A stretch of DNA of 7,681 nt from BRH-c32 sp041674625 (GTDB lineage: Bacteria > Bacteroidota > Ignavibacteria > Ignavibacteriales > Melioribacteraceae). This document shows positions 1 to 7,200 of this stretch, piece by piece. A program made the translations under genes and the position numbers. The notes below the pieces were generated by a model. That model was given only the letters and a program-made list of their open reading frames with translations. It was not told the DNA's origin and made no database searches. The stretch lies in assembly GCA_041674625.1 (NCBI GenBank), contig JBAYVI010000149.1:1-7681 (forward strand), given 5' to 3'. Position 1 is the first letter of the stretch. Each line of letters begins with the position of its first letter.

Positions 1-5
1 ATGAT

Positions 6-10
6 AAGGG
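6..10 (+). promoter_or_regulatory. Ribosome binding site of the first M1 peptidase gene
   Basis: AAGGG lies 7 bases before the ATG at 18, a normal Shine-Dalgarno spacing that supports this start. TGA at 2-4 and TAA at 5-7 could be the stop of a gene just upstream, which would make this gene internal to a longer operon. Too little sequence is visible to decide, and no promoter can be called. Confidence 0.5.
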
Positions 11-17
11 TTTTGCT

Positions 18-1889
18 ATGTCGAAAAAAATCTTTCCCCTTTTAATTGTATTTATATTTTCTTCGTTGTTATTTGCACAGGATAAATACTACACACCACT
101 TAATATAAAAAGTGCTTTTAATAAAAATACTCGATCTCTTGATGGAAAGCCGGGCAATAATTATTGGCAGAATAGATCGGACTATAAACTAAAAGCCGAA
201 TATAATCCACGGACAAAATTATTAATAGGTCATGCCGATATTAAGTATCATAATAATAGCCCAGATACAATTAAACAAATAACAGTTCGTTTATATCAAG
301 ATATATACAGAAAAGGCAATACACGCGATTTTCCTCTTGATCCACGATCTTTGACTGAAGGTGTAATCGTATCTAATCAAAAAATAAATGGCGAACAAAT
401 CCCAATTGCAAATATTAACCGAAGCGGTACTAATTTATTTTATAAATTATTACAGCCGCTCAATCCAAAATCGGAAGTAAAAATTTCGCTTGATTGGGAG
501 TTTAATATGCCCATTTATTCGGGTGTAAGGATGGGCACTTATGATTCGGTCTCTGCTTTCGTTGCTTATTGGTATCCTCAAATTGCCGTCTATGATGATA
601 TTGATGGCTGGGATAATCTTAATTATACGGGACAGGTTGAATTTTATAATGACTTCGGTAATTTTGATGTAGAGCTAACAGTTCCAAAAGGATTTATTGT
701 TTGGGCAACAGGAGTTTTGGAAAATCCTGAATCAGTTCTCGCTCCCGCAATTTATGAAAAATATAAAGTAGCGAATGAATCGGATTCTATTTGTAATATA
801 ATTAAGAACGAAGATTATAAAAATTTAGTTACTTCTGATAACGAAAAAAACGTATGGAAATTCAAGGCTGATTATGTGCCCGATTTTGCTTTCGCAACAA
901 GCAATCATTATTTATGGGATGGATCGAGTTTAATTGTAGATAAAAAAACCGAAAGAAAAACTTTTATAGATGCTGCATATAATAGAGATTCTAAAGATTT
1001 TCCTACCGTAGCACAGATAGCACGAACATCTATTGATATGCTTTCAAACGATTTACCCGGATACCCTTTTCCATATCCGAAGATTACAATATTCAATGGA
1101 AGTGGGGGTATGGAGTTTCCTATGATGGTTAATGATGGATCTGCCGACCAGAAAGCAGGAACAGTGCACGTTACTTCTCATGAAATTTCTCACACATATT
1201 TCCCTTTCTTTATGGGAACAAATGAGCGTAAATATGCTTGGATGGACGAAGGATGGGCTACCATGCTTCCTTCACGTATTCAAAGTAAATTAGCTGAAGG
1301 CTACGATCCCGTTTCCCGCAACGCGCAACAATATAATGAATATGCCGGTTCTGAAGGAGATATTCCTCCGATTGTACCATCATACTTATTAAATGGTGCC
1401 TCGTATCGTACAGCTTCTTATAGACGTCCCGGAGAAGCATATAATATTCTTTGTGAGCTCCTTGGTGAAGTAACTTTCAAAAATGCATTGAATGAATATA
1501 TTTCAAGATGGAACGGTAGGCATCCTATCCCGAATGACTTTTTTAATAGTTTCGATAATGTTACCGGTCAAGATTTATCATGGTTCTGGAAACCGTGGTT
1601 TTTTGAACCGGGATATCCCGACCTTGCAATTACATCCGTTATTCCTAATGAAAAACAACAAAAAGTAATTATTGAAAATAAAGGAACAATGCCGATTCCA
1701 ATTGAACTAAAAGTTACTTATGATGATGGCACAACCGAAACTCAAACTCAATCCGCCGCCATTTGGAAAGATGGAAATAAAAAATATGAAGCTCTGTTTA
1801 ATACATCGAAAAAAATTAAGTCAGTAGAATTAGAAAGCACAAAATATTCTGATACTGATCTTAAAAATAATTCGTTTAACGCCAACTAA
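18..1889 (+). CDS. Secreted M1-family (gluzincin) zinc metallopeptidase, upstream paralogue
   Basis: Predicted zinc-dependent peptidase of the M1 aminopeptidase family, acting outside the cytoplasm. Seen directly: residues 1-20 form a signal peptide ending in LLFA before QDKYY. An N-terminal beta-rich region (about 50-300) carries the YWYPQIAVYDD block typical of secreted Bacteroidota-type M1 enzymes. The catalytic part has GGMEFP (363-368, equivalent to the GxMEN substrate-binding motif), HEISH (388-392) and E411, giving the HExxH-18-E zinc site. Y468 is the likely transition-state tyrosine. Residues about 536-610 look like a small beta domain. There is no lipobox and no T9SS sorting tail, so the protein is probably periplasmic. 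The start is supported by AAGGG at 6-10. The next gene begins 6 bases after the stop and encodes a close paralogue. Fold and metal site are confident; exopeptidase specificity and substrate are inferred. Confidence 0.93.
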   Translation: MSKKIFPLLIVFIFSSLLFAQDKYYTPLNIKSAFNKNTRSLDGKPGNNYWQNRSDYKLKAEYNPRTKLLIGHADIKYHNNSPDTIKQITVRLYQDIYRKGNTRDFPLDPRSLTEGVIVSNQKINGEQIPIANINRSGTNLFYKLLQPLNPKSEVKISLDWEFNMPIYSGVRMGTYDSVSAFVAYWYPQIAVYDDIDGWDNLNYTGQVEFYNDFGNFDVELTVPKGFIVWATGVLENPESVLAPAIYEKYKVANESDSICNIIKNEDYKNLVTSDNEKNVWKFKADYVPDFAFATSNHYLWDGSSLIVDKKTERKTFIDAAYNRDSKDFPTVAQIARTSIDMLSNDLPGYPFPYPKITIFNGSGGMEFPMMVNDGSADQKAGTVHVTSHEISHTYFPFFMGTNERKYAWMDEGWATMLPSRIQSKLAEGYDPVSRNAQQYNEYAGSEGDIPPIVPSYLLNGASYRTASYRRPGEAYNILCELLGEVTFKNALNEYISRWNGRHPIPNDFFNSFDNVTGQDLSWFWKPWFFEPGYPDLAITSVIPNEKQQKVIIENKGTMPIPIELKVTYDDGTTETQTQSAAIWKDGNKKYEALFNTSKKIKSVELESTKYSDTDLKNNSFNAN

Positions 1890-1894
1890 GGGGG
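1888..1894 (+). promoter_or_regulatory. Ribosome binding site of the second M1 gene, overlapping the preceding stop codon
   Basis: AAGGGGG begins within the TAA stop (1887-1889) of the first M1 gene. It ends 1 base before ATG 1896 and 4 bases before ATG 1899. The spacing favours 1899 as the start, shortening the protein by one Met. The arrangement implies that both paralogues are translated from one mRNA. Confidence 0.6.
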
Positions 1895-1895
1895 A

Positions 1896-3791
1896 ATGAT
1901 GAAAACGAAATACCTATTTCTGTTTGTTTTGATTTTGCAATTATCTTTAGTAGCACAATCAAAAGATTACTTTGTACCAAAAAATTTTAGAACCGCCATA
2001 GAAAAAGGAACAAGAAGTTGGGACGGTAAACCGGGTAGTAATTATTGGGAAAATAAAACTGATTATAAAATAAAAGCGGAGCTTCATCCTGATTCAGCTT
2101 CGGTTACAGGGCATGCTTGGATAAAATTTTATAATAATAGCCCAGACACCCTTAAAAACCTTGTTGTTCGCCTTTATCAAGATATTTTCAAAAAAGGAGC
2201 ATCAAGAGATTTCCCTGGTCCGGAAGCAGATCTTACCGAGGGAGTAAAAATTGATTCTTTTCTATTTGAAGGTATTTCGATAAAAGATGACATGAAAAAA
2301 TTCAGAGTATTTAAGACATCAACTAATTTGATAATCGGAAAACTTCCTCAACCAATTGCTCCGGGAGCTATGGCTAACATTGAAACCAAGTGGGAAATAA
2401 AAATTCCAAAACTTGCCCGTCTTAGAATGGGAGCTTATAACGACTCCACTTTTTATGTAGCTTATTGGTATCCGCAGATAGCAGTCTATGACGATATAGA
2501 TGGTTGGGATAGAAATGAGTATCAAGGTTTAACAGAATTTTATAACGATAAAAACAATTTTGACATAGAGATAACAGTTCCTGGTGATTATGTAGTATGG
2601 GCAGGTGGTGAACTTCAAAACGGAAAAGAAGTTCTTAACCCGGTTGTTTTTGATCGACTTGAAAAATCTAAAACTTCCGATGTCGTAATTAATGTTGTTA
2701 CAAAGGAAGATTTGGAAAAGAAAGAAGTAACAAACAATAATGAAAAAAACGTTTGGAAATTTGTTGCTTCAGGAACCCCGGACATAACATTTGCCGCTAC
2801 TAATGGGTATGTGTGGGATGCGCTTTCGACAGTTGTGGATAATAAAACCGGAAGAAGGACTGCAATAGATGCAGTTTATCCTTCTGGAAATAAATACCAA
2901 GATAAAGTTGCCGCATTTGCTAAATCTGCTTTAAATTATTTTTCTAATGAATATCCAGGTGTGCCTTATCCATATCCCAAAATGACTGTTTTTAATGGCG
3001 ATCAGGATGGAGGTGGTGGTATGGAAAGCCCTATGATGGTAAATAACGGAACTTATGAATCAGAAGCCGGGCAGCTTGGTGTAACTGTTCATGAAATTGC
3101 GCATACATATTTTCCTTTCTTTATGGGTACTAATGAGCGTAAGTATGCTTGGATGGATGAAGGATGGGCAGCATTTTTAACTTTCGATCTTGTAAGAAGA
3201 TTTGATGCTAAAGAAGATGAATATCCCGGATTTATAAAAGGATTCGAAAATGCTCTCGCTTCAGAGAATATGCTTCCTCCTATGATAACTTCTCATCAAG
3301 GAAGAGGTCCCGGATATGGTGTAATGGCTTACCAGCATGGTTCGCTCTCGTATGCAATGCTTAGAGAACTGCTCGGCGAAGAACTTTTTAAAAAAGCTCT
3401 TAAAGAATATATTGCACGTTGGAATGGCAAACATCCCATTCCTTATGATTTCTTTAACACATTCGATAATGTTTCGGGTGAGGACTTAAGTTGGTTTTGG
3501 AAACCTTGGTATTTTGAAAAAATATTATCTGACCTTTCAATTAAAGAAGTAAAGCAATCAGATAATTCCGTTGTTATTTCAAATGAAAGTGGACTTCCTT
3601 TGCCGGTTTCTCTTACTGCTACTTTTGCAGATGGATCGGAAGAGACTATTAAAAAACCATTATCAGTCTGGAAAGATGGAAAAATTATTACCCTACAATT
3701 AGATAGAAATAAAAAAATAAAATCTCTTATATTGGGCAACGAACTAATTCCAGATTCCTTTAAAGAGAATAATAAATATGAAGTCAAATAA
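1896..3791 (+). CDS. Secreted M1-family (gluzincin) zinc metallopeptidase, downstream paralogue
   Basis: Second predicted M1 zinc peptidase, homologous along its whole length to the gene just upstream. Seen directly: signal peptide 1-20 (ends LSLVA before QSKDYF), the shared DGKPGxNYW block near residues 43-51, YWYPQIAVYDD (190-200), GGGGMESP (372-379), HEIAH (399-403) with zinc-ligand E422, and likely catalytic Y479 (in MAYQHG). A C-terminal beta domain covers about 536-620. The zinc site spacing is HExxH-18-E, identical to the paralogue. The loop after the zinc site (about 430-480) and the residue after GGME differ most, so substrate preference has probably diverged. Two ATGs are adjacent (1896 and 1899). 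The strong GGGGG stretch is only 1 base from the first and 4 from the second, so 1899 may be the real start. No T9SS tail is visible. The end overlaps the following subtilase gene. Confidence 0.93.
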   Translation: MMKTKYLFLFVLILQLSLVAQSKDYFVPKNFRTAIEKGTRSWDGKPGSNYWENKTDYKIKAELHPDSASVTGHAWIKFYNNSPDTLKNLVVRLYQDIFKKGASRDFPGPEADLTEGVKIDSFLFEGISIKDDMKKFRVFKTSTNLIIGKLPQPIAPGAMANIETKWEIKIPKLARLRMGAYNDSTFYVAYWYPQIAVYDDIDGWDRNEYQGLTEFYNDKNNFDIEITVPGDYVVWAGGELQNGKEVLNPVVFDRLEKSKTSDVVINVVTKEDLEKKEVTNNNEKNVWKFVASGTPDITFAATNGYVWDALSTVVDNKTGRRTAIDAVYPSGNKYQDKVAAFAKSALNYFSNEYPGVPYPYPKMTVFNGDQDGGGGMESPMMVNNGTYESEAGQLGVTVHEIAHTYFPFFMGTNERKYAWMDEGWAAFLTFDLVRRFDAKEDEYPGFIKGFENALASENMLPPMITSHQGRGPGYGVMAYQHGSLSYAMLRELLGEELFKKALKEYIARWNGKHPIPYDFFNTFDNVSGEDLSWFWKPWYFEKILSDLSIKEVKQSDNSVVISNESGLPLPVSLTATFADGSEETIKKPLSVWKDGKIITLQLDRNKKIKSLILGNELIPDSFKENNKYEVK

Positions 3792-6660
3792 GAATAATGT
3801 TTTTTGTATCGCTTTAGTTTTTTTCTTTAGCTCTTTGTTTGTTTTTGGGCAGGGACAAGTTATACAAAAAGGTGATATCTATTATTTATCAGGAAAGCTT
3901 ATTGTAAAATTGAAGGAGGGAAATTCTAAAGAAATTCTCCCTTCTTTAAAATCTTTCGGCATAAATGAGATTAAAAATAAATTCACCGAACAGACAAGTG
4001 CTTTATTAAAAGGAGAAAATATTTTTAGTCGAGTTTATGAAGCTGATTTGGATAATAATATTGATCCGATTGATGCATCAAAAAAGCTAAGAAAAATTAA
4101 AGAGATAGAATATGCCGAGCCGCATTACGTTTACCGTATTACTTATGACCCGAATGACTCCCTTTATAATCAAGCTAAGCAAGAACAGTTAAAAAGAGTT
4201 TTTGCTCCTCAAGCTTGGGAAATTACTAAAGGTGATACAAATGTTGTAATTGGTATAGTTGATACAGGTGTGGAATGGTCTCACCCTGATTTAGCTGCAA
4301 ATATTAAAATAAACCGTAAAGAAATTCCAAATAATGTTATAGATGATGATAACAATGGCTTTATAGATGATTATAGGGGTTGGGATTTCGGCGGACTTAA
4401 TAATTCACCGGATAATGATCCGCGCGAAGATTATTCAGCAGCAAATGGATATCACGGTACTCACGTTGCAGGAATTGCATCTGCAGTTTCTGATAATTTT
4501 ATTGGTATTGCATCACTTGGATTTAATTCTAAAATTCTTTGTGTAAAGGCTTCAAGCGATAGCAGAAGAGATATGCACGGTTACCCTTTTATTTTATATG
4601 GTTTTGAAGGAATTAAATATGCTGCTGATAATGGTGCTAAAGTAATCAATTGCAGTTGGGGTGGATATAGCTCATCTGTTTATGAGTTGGAAATAATCAA
4701 CTATGCAATTTCTAAAGGGGCCTTGGTTGTAGCGGCAAATGGAAATGAAGGCAAGTTAGATGCATTTTATCCTGCAAGTTATCCGGGTGTTTTAGCTGTT
4801 GGTTGGCTTCAATCCACGAGTGATGTAATTAGTACCGCTGCTAATTATGGTAAGACCGTTGATGTATTTGCTCCAGGAAGTTCTATACTTTCTACATGGT
4901 CTTATTCCGGACCAACTGGAGAATATTACCGTTCAATCGGTGGTTCTTCAATGTCTTCTCCATTAACGGCAGGTTTAGCGGCTTTGGTTTTTTCTAAGTT
5001 TCCTAATTATACTGCCCTTCAAACCGCAGAACAGATTAGAGTGAATGCCGATAATATTGATCTATCTAATCAAGGGAAGGAATTTTTAATGGGCAGAGGT
5101 AGAATCAACGCATATAACGCCGTTTCCAACGAAAATTCTATTTCTGTAAGGGGTGGTGATTTCGCTGTAATAAATGATACCGATGGCGATGGTGTACCTG
5201 AAAGAAATGAACAATTTTATCTAACGGGCATCTTTACTAATTATCTTAAAGATGTATCTGGAATGCAGATAAAATTTGAAACGGAAAATAATGATATAAT
5301 TATCCGCCAGCCGATTGTCTCAGGAATTAATTTAGTTTCTGGTCAATCCTTATCTTTAGGAGATGGTCTCCTAATGGAATTGCTTAATAACGCTCCTTAT
5401 GATGATGTAATAAAAATAAAAATCACATATACGGCTCCGGGCTATTCCGATTTCCAATGGATTAATTTTAAAGTGAACTATTCGTGGGAAAATTTAACTA
5501 AAGGGAAACTTAATCTAACCGTTACAAGTAAGGGAGTAATTGGATTTAATGACTTTCCGGATAATAAGGCGGGAATCGGATTAAAGTATTTTTCGGAAGA
5601 TAATGTACTTTTTGAAGGCGCTTTGATTTATGGTGTAAATAATACAAAGCTTATGGATGCCGCACGTGTTGAAAATACTCAGAGCACAGATTTCAATGTT
5701 ATTAGTTCGTTAAAGGTCAATGAAAATAACGAATCAACTTTAGAGGAAGCAGTAGCCGAATTTAATGATGATGGCGGAGGGAATAATAAATTAGGTATAA
5801 AAACTACAAGCCACTATTATTCATTTTCTAATCCCGATTTAGAGGATGTGATTATTCTTAGATATGATCTAACAAACGAGAGCAATGCTCCTATTCAAGG
5901 GTTAGATGTAGGACTATTTATGGATTTCGATATTCCGGAAAGCGATTATGGAAATGATATGGCTATTTGGGATGCACTCGATTATTTTGCTTATTCTTAT
6001 GACGTTAATGGACTTGCAAATGGAAGATATTATGCCGTAGCTCCTATTATGCATTTACCTTCTTTTGCTTCTTATGGTTATTATGGAATTGATAATAGCC
6101 TATCTCAAGGAGATGTTACATTAACAGATGCTTTTACTAAAGATGAAAAGTGGCTTACTATTAGTTCAAAAGATGCAAATACTTATATCGGTCCGACAGA
6201 CATTTCGTTCGTGGTTTCTTCAATGGGGTATGATATTCCGGTAGGTGAAACGATTCACCCGGCCTTTTTGATAACCTATGGAGATAATAGTCTTACAATT
6301 AGAAATAAAGTAAAAGCTGTTCGTACTTATTATAATAACATTCTTTCAGGTGTAGAAGACTCCGAAGAAAACCAAATCCCTGTGGAATATGCACTATACC
6401 AGAATTACCCGAATCCATTTAATCCTACTACTACAATATATTACAGTATTCCAAAAGGTGGGAATGTTAAGTTAGAAATTTATAATGCACTCGGTGAAAT
6501 AATAAATATTCTTCAAGATAGTTATCAGGATGCAGGGAATCATACAGTCGTTTGGAATGGGAAACAATTGAATGGAAGTTCGGCATCAAGCGGAATTTAT
6601 TTCTATCGATTATTAACAAACGAATTTACTCAAGTTAGAAAGATGTTGTTATTGAAGTAA
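3778..6660 (+). CDS. Subtilisin-family (S8) serine protease with T9SS sorting domain
   Basis: Predicted secreted serine endopeptidase of 960 residues. Seen directly: signal peptide about 1-24 (ends FVFG before QGQ). A prodomain at about 34-120 resembles the fervidolysin-type N-terminal domain (GKLIVKLKEG ... EYAEPHYVYR). The S8 catalytic domain spans about 140-450 with D162 (IVDTGVEWSHPDL), H226 (HGTHVAG), oxyanion-hole N323 (AANGNEG) and S391 (GGSSMSSP), so the triad is complete. An acidic DTDGDGVPE stretch (467-475) opens an Ig-like beta segment to about 568. A further beta-rich module of unknown role runs about 578-856. The tail (871-960, NYPNPFNP, then VVWNGK and SSGIYFYRL) matches a T9SS type A sorting domain, implying export through the outer membrane and cell-surface attachment or release. 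The ATG lies inside the end of the preceding M1 gene (14-base overlap), with AAGAGA at 3763-3768 as a plausible ribosome site. Protease class is very sure; substrate is unknown. Confidence 0.96.
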   Translation: MKSNKNNVFCIALVFFFSSLFVFGQGQVIQKGDIYYLSGKLIVKLKEGNSKEILPSLKSFGINEIKNKFTEQTSALLKGENIFSRVYEADLDNNIDPIDASKKLRKIKEIEYAEPHYVYRITYDPNDSLYNQAKQEQLKRVFAPQAWEITKGDTNVVIGIVDTGVEWSHPDLAANIKINRKEIPNNVIDDDNNGFIDDYRGWDFGGLNNSPDNDPREDYSAANGYHGTHVAGIASAVSDNFIGIASLGFNSKILCVKASSDSRRDMHGYPFILYGFEGIKYAADNGAKVINCSWGGYSSSVYELEIINYAISKGALVVAANGNEGKLDAFYPASYPGVLAVGWLQSTSDVISTAANYGKTVDVFAPGSSILSTWSYSGPTGEYYRSIGGSSMSSPLTAGLAALVFSKFPNYTALQTAEQIRVNADNIDLSNQGKEFLMGRGRINAYNAVSNENSISVRGGDFAVINDTDGDGVPERNEQFYLTGIFTNYLKDVSGMQIKFETENNDIIIRQPIVSGINLVSGQSLSLGDGLLMELLNNAPYDDVIKIKITYTAPGYSDFQWINFKVNYSWENLTKGKLNLTVTSKGVIGFNDFPDNKAGIGLKYFSEDNVLFEGALIYGVNNTKLMDAARVENTQSTDFNVISSLKVNENNESTLEEAVAEFNDDGGGNNKLGIKTTSHYYSFSNPDLEDVIILRYDLTNESNAPIQGLDVGLFMDFDIPESDYGNDMAIWDALDYFAYSYDVNGLANGRYYAVAPIMHLPSFASYGYYGIDNSLSQGDVTLTDAFTKDEKWLTISSKDANTYIGPTDISFVVSSMGYDIPVGETIHPAFLITYGDNSLTIRNKVKAVRTYYNNILSGVEDSEENQIPVEYALYQNYPNPFNPTTTIYYSIPKGGNVKLEIYNALGEIINILQDSYQDAGNHTVVWNGKQLNGSSASSGIYFYRLLTNEFTQVRKMLLLK
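6388..6657 (+). other. T9SS type A C-terminal sorting domain (Por-secretion tail) of the subtilase
   Basis: Residues 871-960 of the S8 protease. Visible hallmarks are YALYQNYPNPFNP at the start, a hydrophobic strand series (TTIYYSI, VKLEIYNALGE), VVWNGK, the SSGIYFYRL strand and a basic-hydrophobic end (VRKMLLLK). In this family the domain is recognised by the type IX translocon and usually cleaved on export. It also resembles the FlgD Ig-like fold. Neither M1 gene upstream has it. Confidence 0.9.
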
Positions 6661-6723
6661 TAGATTAGGTGGTTAAGAAACGATTTTTCTTTCTTAAATA
6701 ATTTACCCGAGTGCCGGATTAAC

Positions 6724-6750
6724 TATCGGTCTTATAAAATAAGACCGATA
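6724..6750. terminator. Probable bidirectional terminator hairpin between convergent genes
   Basis: TATCGGTCTTA (6724-6734) and TAAGACCGATA (6740-6750) are perfect reverse complements. The 11-bp stem has a 5-base TAAAA loop, or 12 bp with an AAA loop if T6735 pairs with A6739. It sits between the stop of the subtilase gene (6660, + strand) and the stop of mscL (6763, - strand), where a shared terminator is expected. No strong T-run follows on either strand, so intrinsic termination is plausible but not certain. The rest of the 102-base gap holds only a weaker AT-rich inverted repeat at 6673-6697. Confidence 0.6.
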
Positions 6751-6762
6751 TAGAATTAAAAT

Positions 6763-7182
6763 TTATTTACTCTTAAGTAAGTCTCTAATCTCTCTCAATA
6801 ATATTACATCTTCACTAGGTGAAACTGTTGCTGGCGCTGGTGGGGCTGAAGCAGCTTCTTCTTTCTTTTTCATTGCTTCAAGTAATTTAACTAACATAAA
6901 TATAGCCCATGCAATAATTACGAAATCAATAACCGTATTAATAAATGCACCATATTTCAAAAGAACAGCTGGAGTTGTTGCGGTAGCTTCTTTTAGCGTA
7001 ATTGCCAAATCTTTGAAATCTAATCCACCAAGTAAAAGCCCGATTGGGGGCATAATTATATCTGCTACAATGGACGAAACTATTTTTCCGAATGCAGCGC
7101 CAATGATAATACCCACGGCAAGATCCACCACGTTGCCGCGCATTGCAAATGCTTTAAACTGTTTTAATATATCGCCTTTCAT
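6763..7182 (-). CDS. mscL: Large-conductance mechanosensitive channel MscL
   Basis: Inner-membrane homopentameric channel that opens under membrane tension and releases solutes during hypo-osmotic shock. Seen directly in the 139 residues: the highly conserved N-terminal block FAMRGNVVDLAVGIIIGAAF (12-31), then GKIVSSIVADIIMPP (32-46), covering the N-terminal helix and TM1. L21 and I25 correspond to the pore-constriction residues L19 and V23 of E. coli MscL. There is a periplasmic loop, TM2 at about 76-102 (YGAFINTVIDFVIIAWAIFMLVK), a basic-acidic KKKEEA turn, an Ala/Pro-rich linker (112-118) and the C-terminal bundle helix (LLREIRDLL). The length is normal for the family. The start is supported by GGGAG (7191-7187 on the minus strand) 4 bases before the ATG. 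It follows the antiporter-like gene by 18 bases and is probably co-transcribed with it. Confidence 0.98.
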   Translation of the reverse strand: MKGDILKQFKAFAMRGNVVDLAVGIIIGAAFGKIVSSIVADIIMPPIGLLLGGLDFKDLAITLKEATATTPAVLLKYGAFINTVIDFVIIAWAIFMLVKLLEAMKKKEEAASAPPAPATVSPSEDVILLREIRDLLKSK

Positions 7183-7186
7183 ATTA

Positions 7187-7191
7187 CTCCC
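7187..7191 (-). promoter_or_regulatory. Ribosome binding site of mscL
   Basis: On the minus strand GGGAG lies within the 18-base gap after the transporter stop codon and 4 bases before the mscL ATG at 7182. It supports the chosen start, which matches the normal MscL N-terminus. No separate promoter is evident in this gap. Confidence 0.6.
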
Positions 7192-7200
7192 ACAGTTAAT

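Noticed and set aside
24..30. Run of seven A bases near the start of the first gene, as a possible phase-variation slippage site
   Set aside because: Runs of this length are common in this AT-rich window, including within conserved coding blocks, and the reading frame is intact.
908..1440. Two short minus-strand open frames (908-1096 and 1258-1440) in the first M1 gene
   Set aside because: Both are antisense to conserved M1 sequence and have no supporting features.
2319..2525. Minus-strand open frame of 68 codons in the second M1 gene
   Set aside because: It is antisense to the conserved YWYPQIAVYDD region and shows no independent signal.
3443..3787. Open frame of 114 codons on the minus strand inside the second M1 gene
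   Set aside because: It lies antisense to strongly conserved M1 coding sequence and its translation shows no recognisable motif. It is a shadow frame.
6673..6697. TTAAGAAA/TTTCTTAA inverted repeat just after the subtilase stop
   Set aside because: It is a purely AT-rich 8-bp stem with a 9-base loop, alternative pairings and no following T-run. It is weak compared with the hairpin at 6724-6750 and expected by chance in such sequence.
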